A DNA stretch of 64,000 bases from Bodonicaedibacter sp963693005 (GCA_963693005.1 OY843726.1:434001-498000); one strand, 5' to 3'; shown: positions 19,915-29,857, counted from the first letter of the stretch. The notes: generated from the letters alone by a model not told the origin. Numbers and translations are program-made.

Positions 19915-20547
19915 CTATTTGCTCTCTTCCAGAATCAGCGAATATATTCGCTGTTGCAAATCAGAAATACCTTTTTTATTAATCGAACTTGTTACAATTA
20001 GCTCTGGATATGCAGCAACATGCCGACCTACAATCTCTTTCATATGGTTAATACGCTCTGCCAATAGGCCTTCTTTTAATTTGTCTGATTTTGTCATTAC
20101 CAATTGATACGGCACCGCACTCTCATCTAACAGCTTCATCATATCTTCATCAGATTTCTTAACTTCGTGTCGACCATCCAAAAGCAAAAAAACGTGCTTT
20201 AAAACTGAACGCCCCAAAAGATAATCTTTCATAACAGCATTCCACTCAGAAATTTTACTTTTACTTACCTTGGCGTATCCATAGCCCGGCATGTCCACAA
20301 TATAACAAGCCCCCGGTAATTCAAAAAAGTTCAGCTGCTGTGTGCGCCCTGGCGTATTCGACGTTCGGGCAATATTATGATTTAGTAAAGCATTAATAAG
20401 GCTAGACTTCCCTACATTAGAACGCCCCACAAAACCAAACTCCGGAATTGTCATTGATGGCAACTGATTCAAATCAGCAACCCCTAATCGAAATTGACAC
20501 TGCTGACGAAACAATTTTCCAGCAGCTAAAGCAAAAGCATTGGCCAT
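19915..20547 (-). CDS. engB: Ribosome biogenesis GTPase EngB (YihA/YsxC)
   Basis: Small essential GTPase for large-subunit assembly; 210 residues. G1 motif GRSNVGKSS, G2 around NTPGRTQ, G3 DMPGYGYA, G4 TKSDK, G5 TSS. In many alphaproteobacteria engB directly follows yidC. Here the same order holds on the minus strand but the LRR gene on the plus strand has been placed between them. Confidence 0.96.
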   Translation of the reverse strand: MANAFALAAGKLFRQQCQFRLGVADLNQLPSMTIPEFGFVGRSNVGKSSLINALLNHNIARTSNTPGRTQQLNFFELPGACYIVDMPGYGYAKVSKSKISEWNAVMKDYLLGRSVLKHVFLLLDGRHEVKKSDEDMMKLLDESAVPYQLVMTKSDKLKEGLLAERINHMKEIVGRHVAAYPELIVTSSINKKGISDLQQRIYSLILEESK

Positions 20548-20975
20548 AATAATCTATGTTATTGAATTAGCTTTACGTATACACCAATTCTACAAAATCA
20601 TCAATTCTCACTTTACGACTGCAAGAATACAAAGGTTCCGCCACATCTATCAACCTGTAATAATACGCACCTTCTATTACGCCTAGGCATTCTTAAAAAT
20701 GAAACAAACATTAGAAAATCTACTCTTATTAAGTATCATTTAATTCGAACAAATATTTTTCTATTAGAAGCAAATGTTTTGCCATTGCCTAGGGTCTCTT
20801 AGTTTACTACTGTATCCAGATCTAACAAAAACATTAGGTTACAATTACTCTACCTCCCTATGTTCTGACCCTTCAAATATATTTTTATTTTTTATCTATT
20901 GAAATATCAAAACACTATCCCCACATACCTGGCATGTAAACAAAAGTACCATTAATTGTCAAAAGGAGATATCGT
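20548..20975. other. Intergenic region upstream of engB and of the LRR gene
   Basis: 428 bp of AT-rich sequence between divergently transcribed genes. It must hold the promoters of both. I see no clear paired -35/-10 set, no RNA gene and no repeat. Confidence 0.4.
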
Positions 20976-22067
20976 ATGTTTAAAGTATTAAGAACAATAG
21001 CACTAACAACTGCACTTGTCGCACCCTCCGCTATTAATGCCGAGGTAGAGTTCAGCTCTATTCTTCAAGATCTCGCTCCCGTTGAGATCGATATAAAAGA
21101 GGGAGCTTTAGAGGAACACACATCTGCCAAAAAATATAAAATTGACGATGCTATGATAGATCGAGTGGTTGGAGAAAACCGCCATCTTACAAGAGAGAAT
21201 ATGATGGATGCTCAAGCTGGAGACTATATCGTATTAGATCAAACAGATTTGTCATCTCAAGACACAGTAATGCTTTTACAGAAAACATTAACCAATCAAT
21301 CAGATATCCATGTTGTGCTAGATGTTCACGCAAATAAAGCTGGAGCTTTAGAACTATTCAGCTCAGTACAAACTAAGTATCCAGAAGGAAACAAAGTCCG
21401 AAAGCGTATTATTCCAGATATTCAACACTTACATTTAGTCAATACAACTCGAGATATAAAAAGAGTGGGTCGCAGTTTTTTATATGGTGACCGTTCCTTA
21501 GAAAGCATTTCTTTCACTGGGTTTGAGCAAGTAACAGAAATTGAGGATGGATTTTTAGTTCTATGTCCTGTTTTAACTTCTGCAGATCTATCTTCTCTTT
21601 CCTCACTAGAAACAGTTCGTGATTTTTTTGCAGCCAGTTGCAGCTCACTTTCAACAGTATCTATGCCAAAGAGTAAAAAACTAACAACAGTAGGTAGTAA
21701 TTTTATGCGCAACACCACTAGTATGACCGCGTTACCTCAGGGAACTTTTCAAAGTGTAAAAACAGTTGGAGATTACTTTATGCGCGGTTCTGGGGTTACT
21801 ACCCTTCTTAGTAGCCATCATTTCAAACAACTCTCAAATCTAGGCTCAGGCTTCATGGCTGAAAGCAAACTAACCAGTGCAGAAGTTGCGGGCTTTAAAC
21901 GCTTAAAAAGCGGAGGAGACCACCTTCTAAAGCTTTGCAGCAGCCTAACCGCTGAAAACATCGAAGGTGCAGGAGCTCTCAGTCAAGGGAACAAGAGCTT
22001 GTATAAGAAATTGCATCTCTCTTACCCTGGATTGATTAATGATGGTTGTGGATGTTTTGGATTCTAA
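20976..22067 (+). CDS. Secreted BspA-like leucine-rich-repeat protein
   Basis: 363 residues with a strong AAAAGGAG site 8 bases before the ATG. Signal peptide about 1-22 (TTALVAPSAINA, cut before EVEF). From about residue 165 to 335 runs a set of imperfect LRR_5/BspA-type units of roughly 22-25 residues, each with a pattern like L-x-x-V-G-x-x-F-M (examples LTTVGSNFMRN, VKTVGDYFMRGS, LSNLGSGFMAES). The C-terminus has a cysteine pair in DGCGCFGF. Such repeats usually mediate protein binding outside the cell. It lies alone on the plus strand between yidC and engB, which suggests acquisition into a conserved block. Exact role unknown. Confidence 0.8.
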   Translation: MFKVLRTIALTTALVAPSAINAEVEFSSILQDLAPVEIDIKEGALEEHTSAKKYKIDDAMIDRVVGENRHLTRENMMDAQAGDYIVLDQTDLSSQDTVMLLQKTLTNQSDIHVVLDVHANKAGALELFSSVQTKYPEGNKVRKRIIPDIQHLHLVNTTRDIKRVGRSFLYGDRSLESISFTGFEQVTEIEDGFLVLCPVLTSADLSSLSSLETVRDFFAASCSSLSTVSMPKSKKLTTVGSNFMRNTTSMTALPQGTFQSVKTVGDYFMRGSGVTTLLSSHHFKQLSNLGSGFMAESKLTSAEVAGFKRLKSGGDHLLKLCSSLTAENIEGAGALSQGNKSLYKKLHLSYPGLINDGCGCFGF

Positions 22068-22072
22068 CCAAA

Positions 22073-22108
22073 TAAAAAAAAGGCCAGGAATTCCTGGCCT
22101 TTTTTTTT
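22073..22108. terminator. Bidirectional terminator between LRR gene and yidC
   Basis: A perfect palindrome (AGGCCAGGAATTCCTGGCCT, 22081-22100) is flanked by an A-run on one side and a T-run on the other, so it can end both the plus-strand LRR transcript and the minus-strand yidC transcript. Confidence 0.93.
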
Positions 22109-22109
22109 A

Positions 22110-23795
22110 TTACGCAGTTTTTCGATTAAGCACCGCTTGCTGAATAATCGTTAAAATATTACTCCAGGCCCAGTAAATCACAAGTCCTGCCGGAAATGAT
22201 GACATAAAATAAGTTAAAAATAGTGGCATGACCATCATCATCTTAGCCATAGCAGGGTCAGCCGTCGGTTGAGGAGTTAACCTCTGTTGCAACCACATCG
22301 TTGCTCCCATAATAATAGGCCATAATCCTATCATTAAAAATGCCGGTGGTGTCCATGGAATCAGGCCGAACAAATTAAAGATTGTAGTTGGATCCGGCAC
22401 AGACATATCGTGCACCCATCCCCAAAATGGAGTATGACGCATTTCAATCGAAATATACAAAACCTTATACAAAGCAAAAAATACTGGCATCTGAATTAGC
22501 ATCGGCAAACAACCACCTGCCGGGTTAATCTTATGCTTTTTATATAGCTCCATAATCGCCTGGTTTCGTTTAGCCGGGTCATCTGCATGCATTGACTTAA
22601 CACGATCCATTTCTGGCTGCAATTTTTTCATCCCTGACATTGAAGATGAAGACTTTCTAACCAAAGGAAACATAAATAGTTTTACAAATACCGTTAACGT
22701 CAAAATCGCCAATGCAAAATTTCCAATCAGGTTTTTCAAGAACGTTAAGATGTGATACATGGGTTTTGTTAAAAAATATAACCAACCAAAATCTACTGCT
22801 AAATCTAAGTTTGAAAGGTTATATTGTTTTTCATAATCATCCAACAAATTCACTTCCTTAGCACCCGCAATGAACTGATAAGTAAATGAAGTTTCATCCC
22901 CACTTAAAACAGTTACATTTTTTCCTGACAATTCCGTAACATAAGTCTTGCGTGCTGATTTATCATTATAATAAGCTTTTGCTTTCAGCTCAACTTCCGA
23001 GGGAAGCGCTAATGCTGCCATCCAGTACTTGTCGGTAATTCCAATCCATCCACCTTGGCTCGCAAAGTCGTACGATGCAGAAGATTCTAAATCGGCATAG
23101 TTAATTTCCTGCAACTTACCGCCCAAAAACCCAACTACACCCTCATGTAAAATTTTACTATCAGCCGCGGCCATTTCGCCAATGCGAACTATTTTTCCTT
23201 GTGGAAACAGCTGAATCTCTTTCTTTTGAGTGTTTCGAACTATTTCTTTAACAGTCAGCATTTGTTTCTCATCAACAGAAACCAAGCGCTCAAAAACTAC
23301 CCCTTCAGGGCTAGTCCAACTTAACTTAACTGGTTGCGTTTCAGTTAGCTGTGTATGATTAGATACCCACTCTGAATCGTTTGATGGAAAAGTAACTTTT
23401 GCACTAGCAGTAGAGTGTAAAGGCAGCCATGAGAACTCGGCGTAAAAAGGAGTGTCTGTATTTTCAGGATTTAACAAATGCACCTGATCGCTTCGTGCAT
23501 CAATACTCTCTTTGTACTTTTTTAGCACAATATCATCAAAGCGGGCTCCCACTAAATTAATAGATCCCTTTAATGATGGAGTGTTTATTAAAACACGTTG
23601 CCCCCGCAAAGCCACATCTTTGGGCACTACAATCACGTGTGAGGCACTTGATCTTGGCTCTTCGGCCAGACCTGCTGCCCCTACTACTTTCGCCTCTGCT
23701 TCTACGGGTGTTTGCGTAGGAAACATATATTCATATCCCCAAAACATTGCAAACATTACAAAAAATAATATGAAAAAATTACGTTGTTCGTTCAT
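22110..23795 (-). CDS. yidC: Membrane protein insertase YidC
   Basis: Inserts and folds inner-membrane proteins, alone or with SecYEG. 561 residues: N-terminal anchor (FFILFFVMFAMFWGYEYMF), a periplasmic domain of about 320 residues, then the conserved five-helix Oxa1 core from about 345 with LVRKSSSSMSGMKKLQP, PAGGCLPMLIQMPVFFALY and SSFPAGLVIYWAWSNI. It overlaps yidD by four bases and ends two bases from a strong bidirectional terminator. Confidence 0.97.
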   Translation of the reverse strand: MNEQRNFFILFFVMFAMFWGYEYMFPTQTPVEAEAKVVGAAGLAEEPRSSASHVIVVPKDVALRGQRVLINTPSLKGSINLVGARFDDIVLKKYKESIDARSDQVHLLNPENTDTPFYAEFSWLPLHSTASAKVTFPSNDSEWVSNHTQLTETQPVKLSWTSPEGVVFERLVSVDEKQMLTVKEIVRNTQKKEIQLFPQGKIVRIGEMAAADSKILHEGVVGFLGGKLQEINYADLESSASYDFASQGGWIGITDKYWMAALALPSEVELKAKAYYNDKSARKTYVTELSGKNVTVLSGDETSFTYQFIAGAKEVNLLDDYEKQYNLSNLDLAVDFGWLYFLTKPMYHILTFLKNLIGNFALAILTLTVFVKLFMFPLVRKSSSSMSGMKKLQPEMDRVKSMHADDPAKRNQAIMELYKKHKINPAGGCLPMLIQMPVFFALYKVLYISIEMRHTPFWGWVHDMSVPDPTTIFNLFGLIPWTPPAFLMIGLWPIIMGATMWLQQRLTPQPTADPAMAKMMMVMPLFLTYFMSSFPAGLVIYWAWSNILTIIQQAVLNRKTA

Positions 23796-24031
23796 TCTTT
23801 AACTTTCTGATCTGAAACTAAATCTATCCCACCGGGATGAAATGGATGACATTTTAACAAACGTCGACATATTAACCAAACACCTTTCCAAGGTCCAAAA
23901 GTATCCAGCGCTTCTAATGCATAGTGAGAGCAGGATGGATAAAAGCGACACCGGTTAGGCAAAACAGGACTTATTAAGTTTCTGTAGCCAAAAACTATTA
24001 ACTTTAGAAACAAAAGCACATATTTACGCAC
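23792..24031 (-). CDS. yidD: Membrane protein insertion efficiency factor YidD
   Basis: 79 residues of the YidD/DUF37 family, which assists insertion near YidC. The family pattern is plain: RCRFYPSCSHYALEAL, then WKGVWLICRRLLKCHPFHPGG. It starts with GTG at 24031, overlapping the rnpA stop by eight bases, and its end overlaps the yidC start, as expected for rnpA-yidD-yidC. Confidence 0.93.
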   Translation of the reverse strand: MRKYVLLFLKLIVFGYRNLISPVLPNRCRFYPSCSHYALEALDTFGPWKGVWLICRRLLKCHPFHPGGIDLVSDQKVKE

Positions 24032-24368
24032 CTACACCTCTAACCCGCCTCAAAACACCCTCAAAATCGACTTTTAACTCCTTAAAATCACAATCTATAA
24101 GCGTCTTTCGAGCAATCATCACATAATCTTGCCCCTTAATAAATTGGTCCTGATAATAACCCACAAGTGAGCGAAGCCGGCGCTTAGCCTTATTTCGATT
24201 AACCGCATTTCCTATTTTTCGTGTGGCAACATACCCTACTCTAAATTTTTTCGGCTCGACGTTATCACATAATTTCTGCATAAGAAAATACTTTCCAAAG
24301 ATACGCTCTCCGGCTTTCGAAATTGAAAGAAAGTCACGGCGCTTTTTCAGCGTTTCATACTGCGACAT
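24024..24368 (-). CDS. rnpA: Ribonuclease P protein component
   Basis: Basic protein subunit of RNase P. I take the ATG at 24368 (protein MSQYETLKKRRDF, 114 residues) because GAGGAAAG precedes it and the N-terminus then matches the family. A longer open frame to 24437 would run through a terminator-like hairpin. The RNR signature is seen in VNRNKAKRRLRSL. Coupled to yidD by overlap. Confidence 0.93.
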   Translation of the reverse strand: MSQYETLKKRRDFLSISKAGERIFGKYFLMQKLCDNVEPKKFRVGYVATRKIGNAVNRNKAKRRLRSLVGYYQDQFIKGQDYVMIARKTLIDCDFKELKVDFEGVLRRVRGVGA

Positions 24369-24385
24369 ATTGTTTCTTTCCTCAT

Positions 24386-24421
24386 AAAAAAAACAGAAAG
24401 CCCCCCTCAAGAAGCTTTCTG
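24386..24421 (-). terminator. Terminator-like hairpin between rpmH and rnpA
   Basis: On the minus strand CAGAAAGC, a 12-nt loop and GCTTTCTG are followed by eight T residues, just before the rnpA ribosome-binding site. It would give more rpmH than rnpA mRNA. Confidence 0.75.
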
Positions 24422-24446
24422 CTTTTATTCTCAACACTTGGGGTAA

Positions 24447-24581
24447 TTACGCGGACAAGCGTTGGCGCCCCTTAGCACGACGACGTGCTAAAACTGCTCG
24501 ACCATTTTTGGTCGCCATTCGCGCACGAAACCCGTGACGACGCTTGCGAACAATTTGGCTGGGTTGAAATGTACGTTTCAT
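24447..24581 (-). CDS. rpmH: 50S ribosomal protein L34
   Basis: A 44-residue, highly basic protein translated from the minus strand: starts MKRTFQPSQIVRKRRHGF and ends GRQRLSA, a typical L34 with the RMATKNGRAVL core. First gene of the rpmH-rnpA-yidD-yidC block; dnaA, often nearby in other bacteria, is not here. Confidence 0.96.
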   Translation of the reverse strand: MKRTFQPSQIVRKRRHGFRARMATKNGRAVLARRRAKGRQRLSA

Positions 24582-24620
24582 ATTTACTCTCCATTTTCAT
24601 TAGGAAGTTCAACTCCTAAA

Positions 24621-26333
24621 CTACCCCTTTTTATTACTATCTAAGTCAGCATCACGCATGGCTGCACCTAAAATGTCACCTAAGCTTGCGCCTGATCCAG
24701 TGCCACCATATTCTGCGATTGCTTTTTTCTCTTCTTCGATTTCACGCGCTTTGATTGATAAAACAACTTTACGTGAGTTTTTATCAACATTCAAAATAAC
24801 TGCGTCAACCTTTTCGCCCTCAGCAAAGCGATCCACACGCTGTTCTGCGCGATCTCTTGAAAGATCAGCCTTTCGAATAAATCCTAGAGCACCCGCTTCA
24901 GTTGTCACGTCAATCCCTGCATCTTGTAAAGCTACAACAGTACAAGAAACAACCGCGCCTTTACGCAATTCACGTACGCTAGACTCAAATGGATCTTTTT
25001 CTAGATGTTTAATACTCAAGCTAACTCGGCCACGCTCCACATCAACTTCACGAATCATAGCTTTTAAGCTAGCTCCTTTTGAAAACTCTGAAATGGCAGC
25101 ATCACCTGATTTATCCCAACTAATATCGTCTTTGTGCACCATACCGTCGATATTTTCACCAACACCCACAAACAAACCAAACTCCGTAATACTACGAACG
25201 GTTCCTTCGATTTCAGAACCGATAGGGTGATCTTTTGCAAAAATCTCCCATGGGTTGTCAGAGCATTGTTTCAATCCCAAACTAATGCGACGTTTCTCTG
25301 TATCAATATCAAGAATCAGAGTATCAACCTCATCACCAACCGTTACAACTTTCGATGGGTGAACATTCTTTTTCGTCCAAGTTAATTCAGTATAGTAAAC
25401 TAAACCTTCAAGACCCGGAGCCACCTCAACGAAAGCACCGAAATCTGCGATATTAGTAACCCTACCTTTAACTTTGTCGCCTATTTTTAAGGTATCAACA
25501 ACTCCATCCCAAGGATCTTTATCTAGCTGTTTCAATCCCAAAGAAACACGGCCAGTTTCTTTATTGTAACGAGTTACAACTGCCTCAATTTTTTCACCAA
25601 TTGACAAAATGTCTGATGGATGGTCTACGCGACGCCAAGACAAATCAGTAACATGCAACAGTCCGTCCAAACCGCCTAAATCTACGAAAGCACCATAATC
25701 TGTGATGTTTTTTACAACACCCATTACCTTAGCACCTTCTTCTAAAGACTCTAACAATTCCGAACGCTGAGTACCCGTAGCTGACTGTTCTAAAATTGCG
25801 CGACGAGATACCACGATATTACCACGAGGACGATCCATTTTTACAATCATGAATGGTTGATCTACGTTCATCAAGTGATCAATTTCACGAATCGGACGAA
25901 TATCAAGCTGGCTTCCTGGCAAGAACGCCATAATTCCTCGAACGTTAACTGTGAAACCACCCTTAACACGTTGAGTAATTCGACCAACAACTTGTTCACT
26001 CTTTTGATTCTGAACTTCCAACTCAATCCAAAGCGCTTCTCTCAAAGCACGCTCGCGACTCAAAACGATTTCACCGTTTTTATCTTCCATACGTTCAACA
26101 AAAACTTCAACCTCGTCGCCTACCTTGGGTAGGCTGGTATCTTCAATTGCAAACTCTCTTAATGCAATACGTCCTTCAGACTTCAAACCAACGTCTACGA
26201 TTGCACATTCATTTTCCAGACGAACGACCAAGCCTTTAACAACGCCACCTTTTGCAAACTCACCTCCTGCAAACGATTGCTCTAAAAGCTCCGCAAAGTT
26301 TTCTTTTTGTCCGTCACTTACCATATTTGTCAT
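24621..26333 (-). CDS. rpsA: 30S ribosomal protein S1
   Basis: mRNA-binding ribosomal protein with six S1 (OB-fold) domains; 570 residues, the usual length. Domains can be followed by repeated G-x-V-x-x-I-x-x-F/Y-G-A-F motifs (GVVKNITDYGAFVDLGG, GRVTNIADFGAFVEVAP, and GTVRSITEFGLFVGVGE). A GGAAGGGA site lies upstream. cmk is the next gene upstream, the common cmk-rpsA pairing. Confidence 0.97.
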   Translation of the reverse strand: MTNMVSDGQKENFAELLEQSFAGGEFAKGGVVKGLVVRLENECAIVDVGLKSEGRIALREFAIEDTSLPKVGDEVEVFVERMEDKNGEIVLSRERALREALWIELEVQNQKSEQVVGRITQRVKGGFTVNVRGIMAFLPGSQLDIRPIREIDHLMNVDQPFMIVKMDRPRGNIVVSRRAILEQSATGTQRSELLESLEEGAKVMGVVKNITDYGAFVDLGGLDGLLHVTDLSWRRVDHPSDILSIGEKIEAVVTRYNKETGRVSLGLKQLDKDPWDGVVDTLKIGDKVKGRVTNIADFGAFVEVAPGLEGLVYYTELTWTKKNVHPSKVVTVGDEVDTLILDIDTEKRRISLGLKQCSDNPWEIFAKDHPIGSEIEGTVRSITEFGLFVGVGENIDGMVHKDDISWDKSGDAAISEFSKGASLKAMIREVDVERGRVSLSIKHLEKDPFESSVRELRKGAVVSCTVVALQDAGIDVTTEAGALGFIRKADLSRDRAEQRVDRFAEGEKVDAVILNVDKNSRKVVLSIKAREIEEEKKAIAEYGGTGSGASLGDILGAAMRDADLDSNKKG

Positions 26334-26427
26334 TTAATAATTGTCCCTTCCACTGCAACTGCAGTTCACGAAATATTCGCGATGAGCATAGAAAACCCAT
26401 CACGGTAAAAAAGTAGTCTATTTTCTA

Positions 26428-27072
26428 TCACGCCACAGCATATTTTTCAAGATACTTTAACGCTCTCAGCAAACTTTCATCCACCAACTCATCTGACGTA
26501 TCTATAATATACGCATCAGCTGCAGGCTTTAGAGGAGCAACATCCCTGTTTTGATCTCTCAAGTCACGTTGAATAATTTCAATTTCCAATTGCTTCAGGT
26601 CGGGCACTTCCCCCCGCTCTCTCAACTGGCTATATCTTCTTTTTGCGCGGACATCCGCACGCGCTGTAATAAACAGCTTAATATCGGCTTCAGGAAATAC
26701 ATTAGTACCGGCATCTCTTCCATCAATCACTGACCAACCAGAGATATTTGAAACACATTCATGTTGCAGCTTATTAGAAATTCGGCGAATTTCTGGAAAC
26801 ACACCTATGCGAGAAGCTCCGATAGAAACCCTCTCACTCCTTAAGACCGCTTCGTTGATATCCTCCCAACGAAACTTATCCACGTTAGCTGTTACAATTG
26901 GTAAAACCTCCTTAATCTCATGAGTATCAACACCAAGATCTAAAACCCAACTAGCCATTTGGCGATAAATCAACCCTGAATCTAAATAGAAGCATTTCAA
27001 ACGTTGGGCCACGCATCTCCCAATCGTCCCCTTTCCTGCAGCTGCAGGACCATCAATTGTAATAACTTGCAT
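26428..27072 (-). CDS. cmk: Cytidylate kinase
   Basis: Phosphorylates CMP and dCMP with ATP. 214 residues. The P-loop is ITIDGPAAAGKGTI at the N-terminus; then YLDSGLIYR, GRDAGTNVFPEADIKLFITA, and a lid-type segment with RDLRDQNRDVAPLKPAADA. The Cmk-typical D-S-G-x-x-Y-R motif separates it from other NMP kinases. It precedes rpsA, which supports the call. Confidence 0.95.
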   Translation of the reverse strand: MQVITIDGPAAAGKGTIGRCVAQRLKCFYLDSGLIYRQMASWVLDLGVDTHEIKEVLPIVTANVDKFRWEDINEAVLRSERVSIGASRIGVFPEIRRISNKLQHECVSNISGWSVIDGRDAGTNVFPEADIKLFITARADVRAKRRYSQLRERGEVPDLKQLEIEIIQRDLRDQNRDVAPLKPAADAYIIDTSDELVDESLLRALKYLEKYAVA

Positions 27073-27216
27073 GACTTACCTAAAAACTTTAAATACCCTT
27101 ACCGCAATCCTTAATTGCATGCAAGGCATATATAAATATTATACAAAGTCATTTGTAAGCACTTACTTCCTTAACTTCTTATTTTCACTCCTATTTCACG
27201 AGAAAAAGCCTAATAC

Positions 27217-27245
27217 AAAAAAAGAGAGCCAACGCTCTCTTTTTA
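27217..27245. terminator. Terminator downstream of infC
   Basis: A GAGAGC / GCTCTC stem with CAAC loop is bordered by A-run and T-run, 20 bp beyond the infC stop. It can act in both directions. Confidence 0.88.
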
Positions 27246-27265
27246 TGATTTTTTAACTACTATTG

Positions 27266-27790
27266 TTACTTTTTCAAAGGTGAGAAAGTAAGATTAATTT
27301 GCATGTTTTCTATTCTTGGATAAATTGTATTTGGCTCTCCATACTCAGTCAGTTCTTCAATTGTGCGCTGTATTAATCTCATGCCAAACTCACTATGAGC
27401 AACCTCACGACCCCGAAAGCGCATATTTACCTTAACTTTATCACCCTCTTCTAAAAATTTAATCGCAGACTTTAATTTAACCATATAGTCATTTTCACCA
27501 ATACGAGGCTTCAGTTTCACCTCTTTAATGGAAATAACTTTTTGCTTCTTCTTTTCTTCAGCCTTTTTCTTTTGCAACTCAAATTTATATTTTCCAAAAT
27601 CTAAAGCCTTACACACGGGCGGGTCTGCATTTGGGGAAATCTCAACCAAATCTACTCCTTCGTCATATGCTCTTCTCAATGCCTCAACAGGGGAAACCAC
27701 CCCGACCATTTCACCGTCAGCATCGATAAAACGCACACTTTCAGCTTGTATTTTTTCATTCACGCGAATGTTATCAAATGGAGAACTCAT
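27266..27790 (-). CDS. infC: Translation initiation factor IF-3
   Basis: Prevents premature subunit joining and checks initiator tRNA. 174 residues; N-terminal motif DNIRVNEKI, then GEMVGVVSPVEALRRAYD, a charged helical linker, and the C-terminal KEVKLKPRIGENDY with NMRFRGREVAHSEFG. It starts with ATG preceded by AAAGGGAT rather than the AUU start used for autoregulation in some bacteria. thrS is immediately upstream. Confidence 0.97.
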   Translation of the reverse strand: MSSPFDNIRVNEKIQAESVRFIDADGEMVGVVSPVEALRRAYDEGVDLVEISPNADPPVCKALDFGKYKFELQKKKAEEKKKQKVISIKEVKLKPRIGENDYMVKLKSAIKFLEEGDKVKVNMRFRGREVAHSEFGMRLIQRTIEELTEYGEPNTIYPRIENMQINLTFSPLKK

Positions 27791-27833
27791 TTATCCCTTT
27801 CTACTCTACTCTCTCAAAACAATACCCAAAACA

Positions 27834-29741
27834 CTATGCGGGTACCGCACACTTCCCTTTCATCATATCAACAAAATCTGTCAAAGTCATTACCGTTTGA
27901 TCTTGAGAGCCTAATTGGCGAACAGAAACCGTCCTTTGTTCTGCCTCTTTAGCTCCAACCACCGCAATAACTGGTATTTTCTGAACACTTAAATCACGAA
28001 CCTTATAGCTAATTTTTTCATTTCGCAAATCAACTTCTGCACGCAACTCAAATTTTTCCAGCTCTGCCTTTACCTCTTTCGCATAACTATCGGCTCCTTC
28101 AACTACAGTTGCTATCACCGCTTGAACAGGAGATAACCACAAAGGTAATTTCCCCGCATAGTTTTCAACTAAAATTCCAAAGAATCTCTCAAACGAGCCT
28201 AAAATAGCCCGATGCAACATTACTGGACGATGTTTTTCGCCATCTCGACCAACATAATTTGCATCTAAACGTTCAGGCAACACAAAATCAACCTGTAGTG
28301 TTCCACACTGCCAATCGCGACCGATCGCATCTCTCAAAACAAACTCTAACTTTGGGCCATAGAAAGCGCCCTCTCCTGGGTTTAAAGTGTATTCTAAGCC
28401 AGAGGCTTTCACTGCTTCCATCAAGGCGTTTTCAGCTCTATCCCAAATAGCATCTGTTCCAGCGCGCGTTTCTGGCCTATCTGAAAACTTTACTCGCACA
28501 TCTTCAAAACCAAAATCCCTATACACCTCCATTAGCAAATCGCAGAATGCCTTTGTTTCAGAAGTAATATCATTGGGTTCACAAAAAATATGAGCATCAT
28601 CTTGAACAAATGATCTAACCCGCATAAGACCGTGCAACGCACCCGACGGCTCATTACGATGACAACACCCAAATTCCGCCATACGCAAAGGCAGATCACG
28701 GTAACTTTTAATTCCCTGCCGAAAAATCTGAACATGACACGGGCAGTTCATTGGCTTTAGTGCAAACAACTTATCTTCCGTTTCAGAAACAAACATATTT
28801 TCTTGAAACTTTTCCCAATGGCCAGAATCCTCCCATAATGTGCGATCCACCATAATAGGAGTATTAACCTCAACATAGTTTTCTTTCGAAATCTTCCGCC
28901 GAATGTACTCTTGCAAAGCACGGTAAATTGTCCAGCCTTTTGGATGCCAAAACACACTGCCCGGAGCCTCTTCCTGCAAATGAAACAAGCCCATTTCTTT
29001 ACCTAACTTACGATGATCTCGCTTTTCAGCCTCAGCCAACATATGCAAGTGGTTCTTTAACTCTTCTTCCGTCGCCCAAGCCGTTCCATAAATACGCTGC
29101 AACATTTGGTTGTCCGAGTTACCACGCCAATACGCACCCGCCAACTTCATCAACTTAAAGGCTTTACCTATTTTTCCGGTAGAAGAAACATGCGGACCAC
29201 GGCACAAATCGATAAAACTACCCTGACGATACAAGGAAATAACCTGCCCAGCAGGGATATCTCGAATAATTTCAGCCTTATACGATTCCCCTATAGACTC
29301 AAAAAACTCTATTGCTTTATCTCTGTCCCACTCTTCTCGAATAATTGACTCGTTACGGTCTACAATTTCACGCATGCGCTTTTCCAGAGCATCAAAATCT
29401 TCAGTCGTTAACGGAGCATCTCGATAAATGTCATAGTAAAAGCCATTTTCAATCACCGGACCAATTGTAATTTGAGTTTCCGGATATAGCTCCTTTATCG
29501 CCTCTGCTAATATATGCGCTACGTCATGACGAATAATCTCCAAACCATCGGCATCCCCTTTGGTAACAATTCGCAGTTTCCCGTCTGTTGTTAAAGGAAC
29601 ATTCACATCAATCAACTCGCCATTAAACTCTACTGCTAGCGCCTTTTTTTCAAGTGATACACTAATTCCCCTTGCAATATCAGAACCTGTAATACCCGAT
29701 TCAAATGATTGAACACGACCGTCCGGAAACTCTATTTGCAT
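27834..29741 (-). CDS. thrS: Threonyl-tRNA synthetase
   Basis: Class II synthetase, 635 residues with TGS domain (1-60), the editing/SAD domain with HDVAHILAEAI and YDIYRD, the catalytic core and the anticodon-binding domain (VQAVIATVVEGADSY). Motif 2 is MAEFGCCHRNEPSGALHGLMRVR and motif 3 is RPVMLHRAILGSFERF. The zinc ligands are in MNCPCH. AAGGG precedes the ATG. It forms thrS-infC with 43 bp between. Confidence 0.97.
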   Translation of the reverse strand: MQIEFPDGRVQSFESGITGSDIARGISVSLEKKALAVEFNGELIDVNVPLTTDGKLRIVTKGDADGLEIIRHDVAHILAEAIKELYPETQITIGPVIENGFYYDIYRDAPLTTEDFDALEKRMREIVDRNESIIREEWDRDKAIEFFESIGESYKAEIIRDIPAGQVISLYRQGSFIDLCRGPHVSSTGKIGKAFKLMKLAGAYWRGNSDNQMLQRIYGTAWATEEELKNHLHMLAEAEKRDHRKLGKEMGLFHLQEEAPGSVFWHPKGWTIYRALQEYIRRKISKENYVEVNTPIMVDRTLWEDSGHWEKFQENMFVSETEDKLFALKPMNCPCHVQIFRQGIKSYRDLPLRMAEFGCCHRNEPSGALHGLMRVRSFVQDDAHIFCEPNDITSETKAFCDLLMEVYRDFGFEDVRVKFSDRPETRAGTDAIWDRAENALMEAVKASGLEYTLNPGEGAFYGPKLEFVLRDAIGRDWQCGTLQVDFVLPERLDANYVGRDGEKHRPVMLHRAILGSFERFFGILVENYAGKLPLWLSPVQAVIATVVEGADSYAKEVKAELEKFELRAEVDLRNEKISYKVRDLSVQKIPVIAVVGAKEAEQRTVSVRQLGSQDQTVMTLTDFVDMMKGKCAVPA

Positions 29742-29857
29742 ATAGCCAACCCTTTATTAACTTAGTTTTACATACATTGAGAAAACCCGCTTTATTTGTC
29801 AAGAGAATCTTCATATTTACATCGATATAATACAAAAAAAACAGGGTACTATTTACA

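Noticed and set aside
24369..24437. Upstream extension of rnpA
   Set aside because: It would run through the terminator-like hairpin, and GAGGAAAG precedes the internal ATG.
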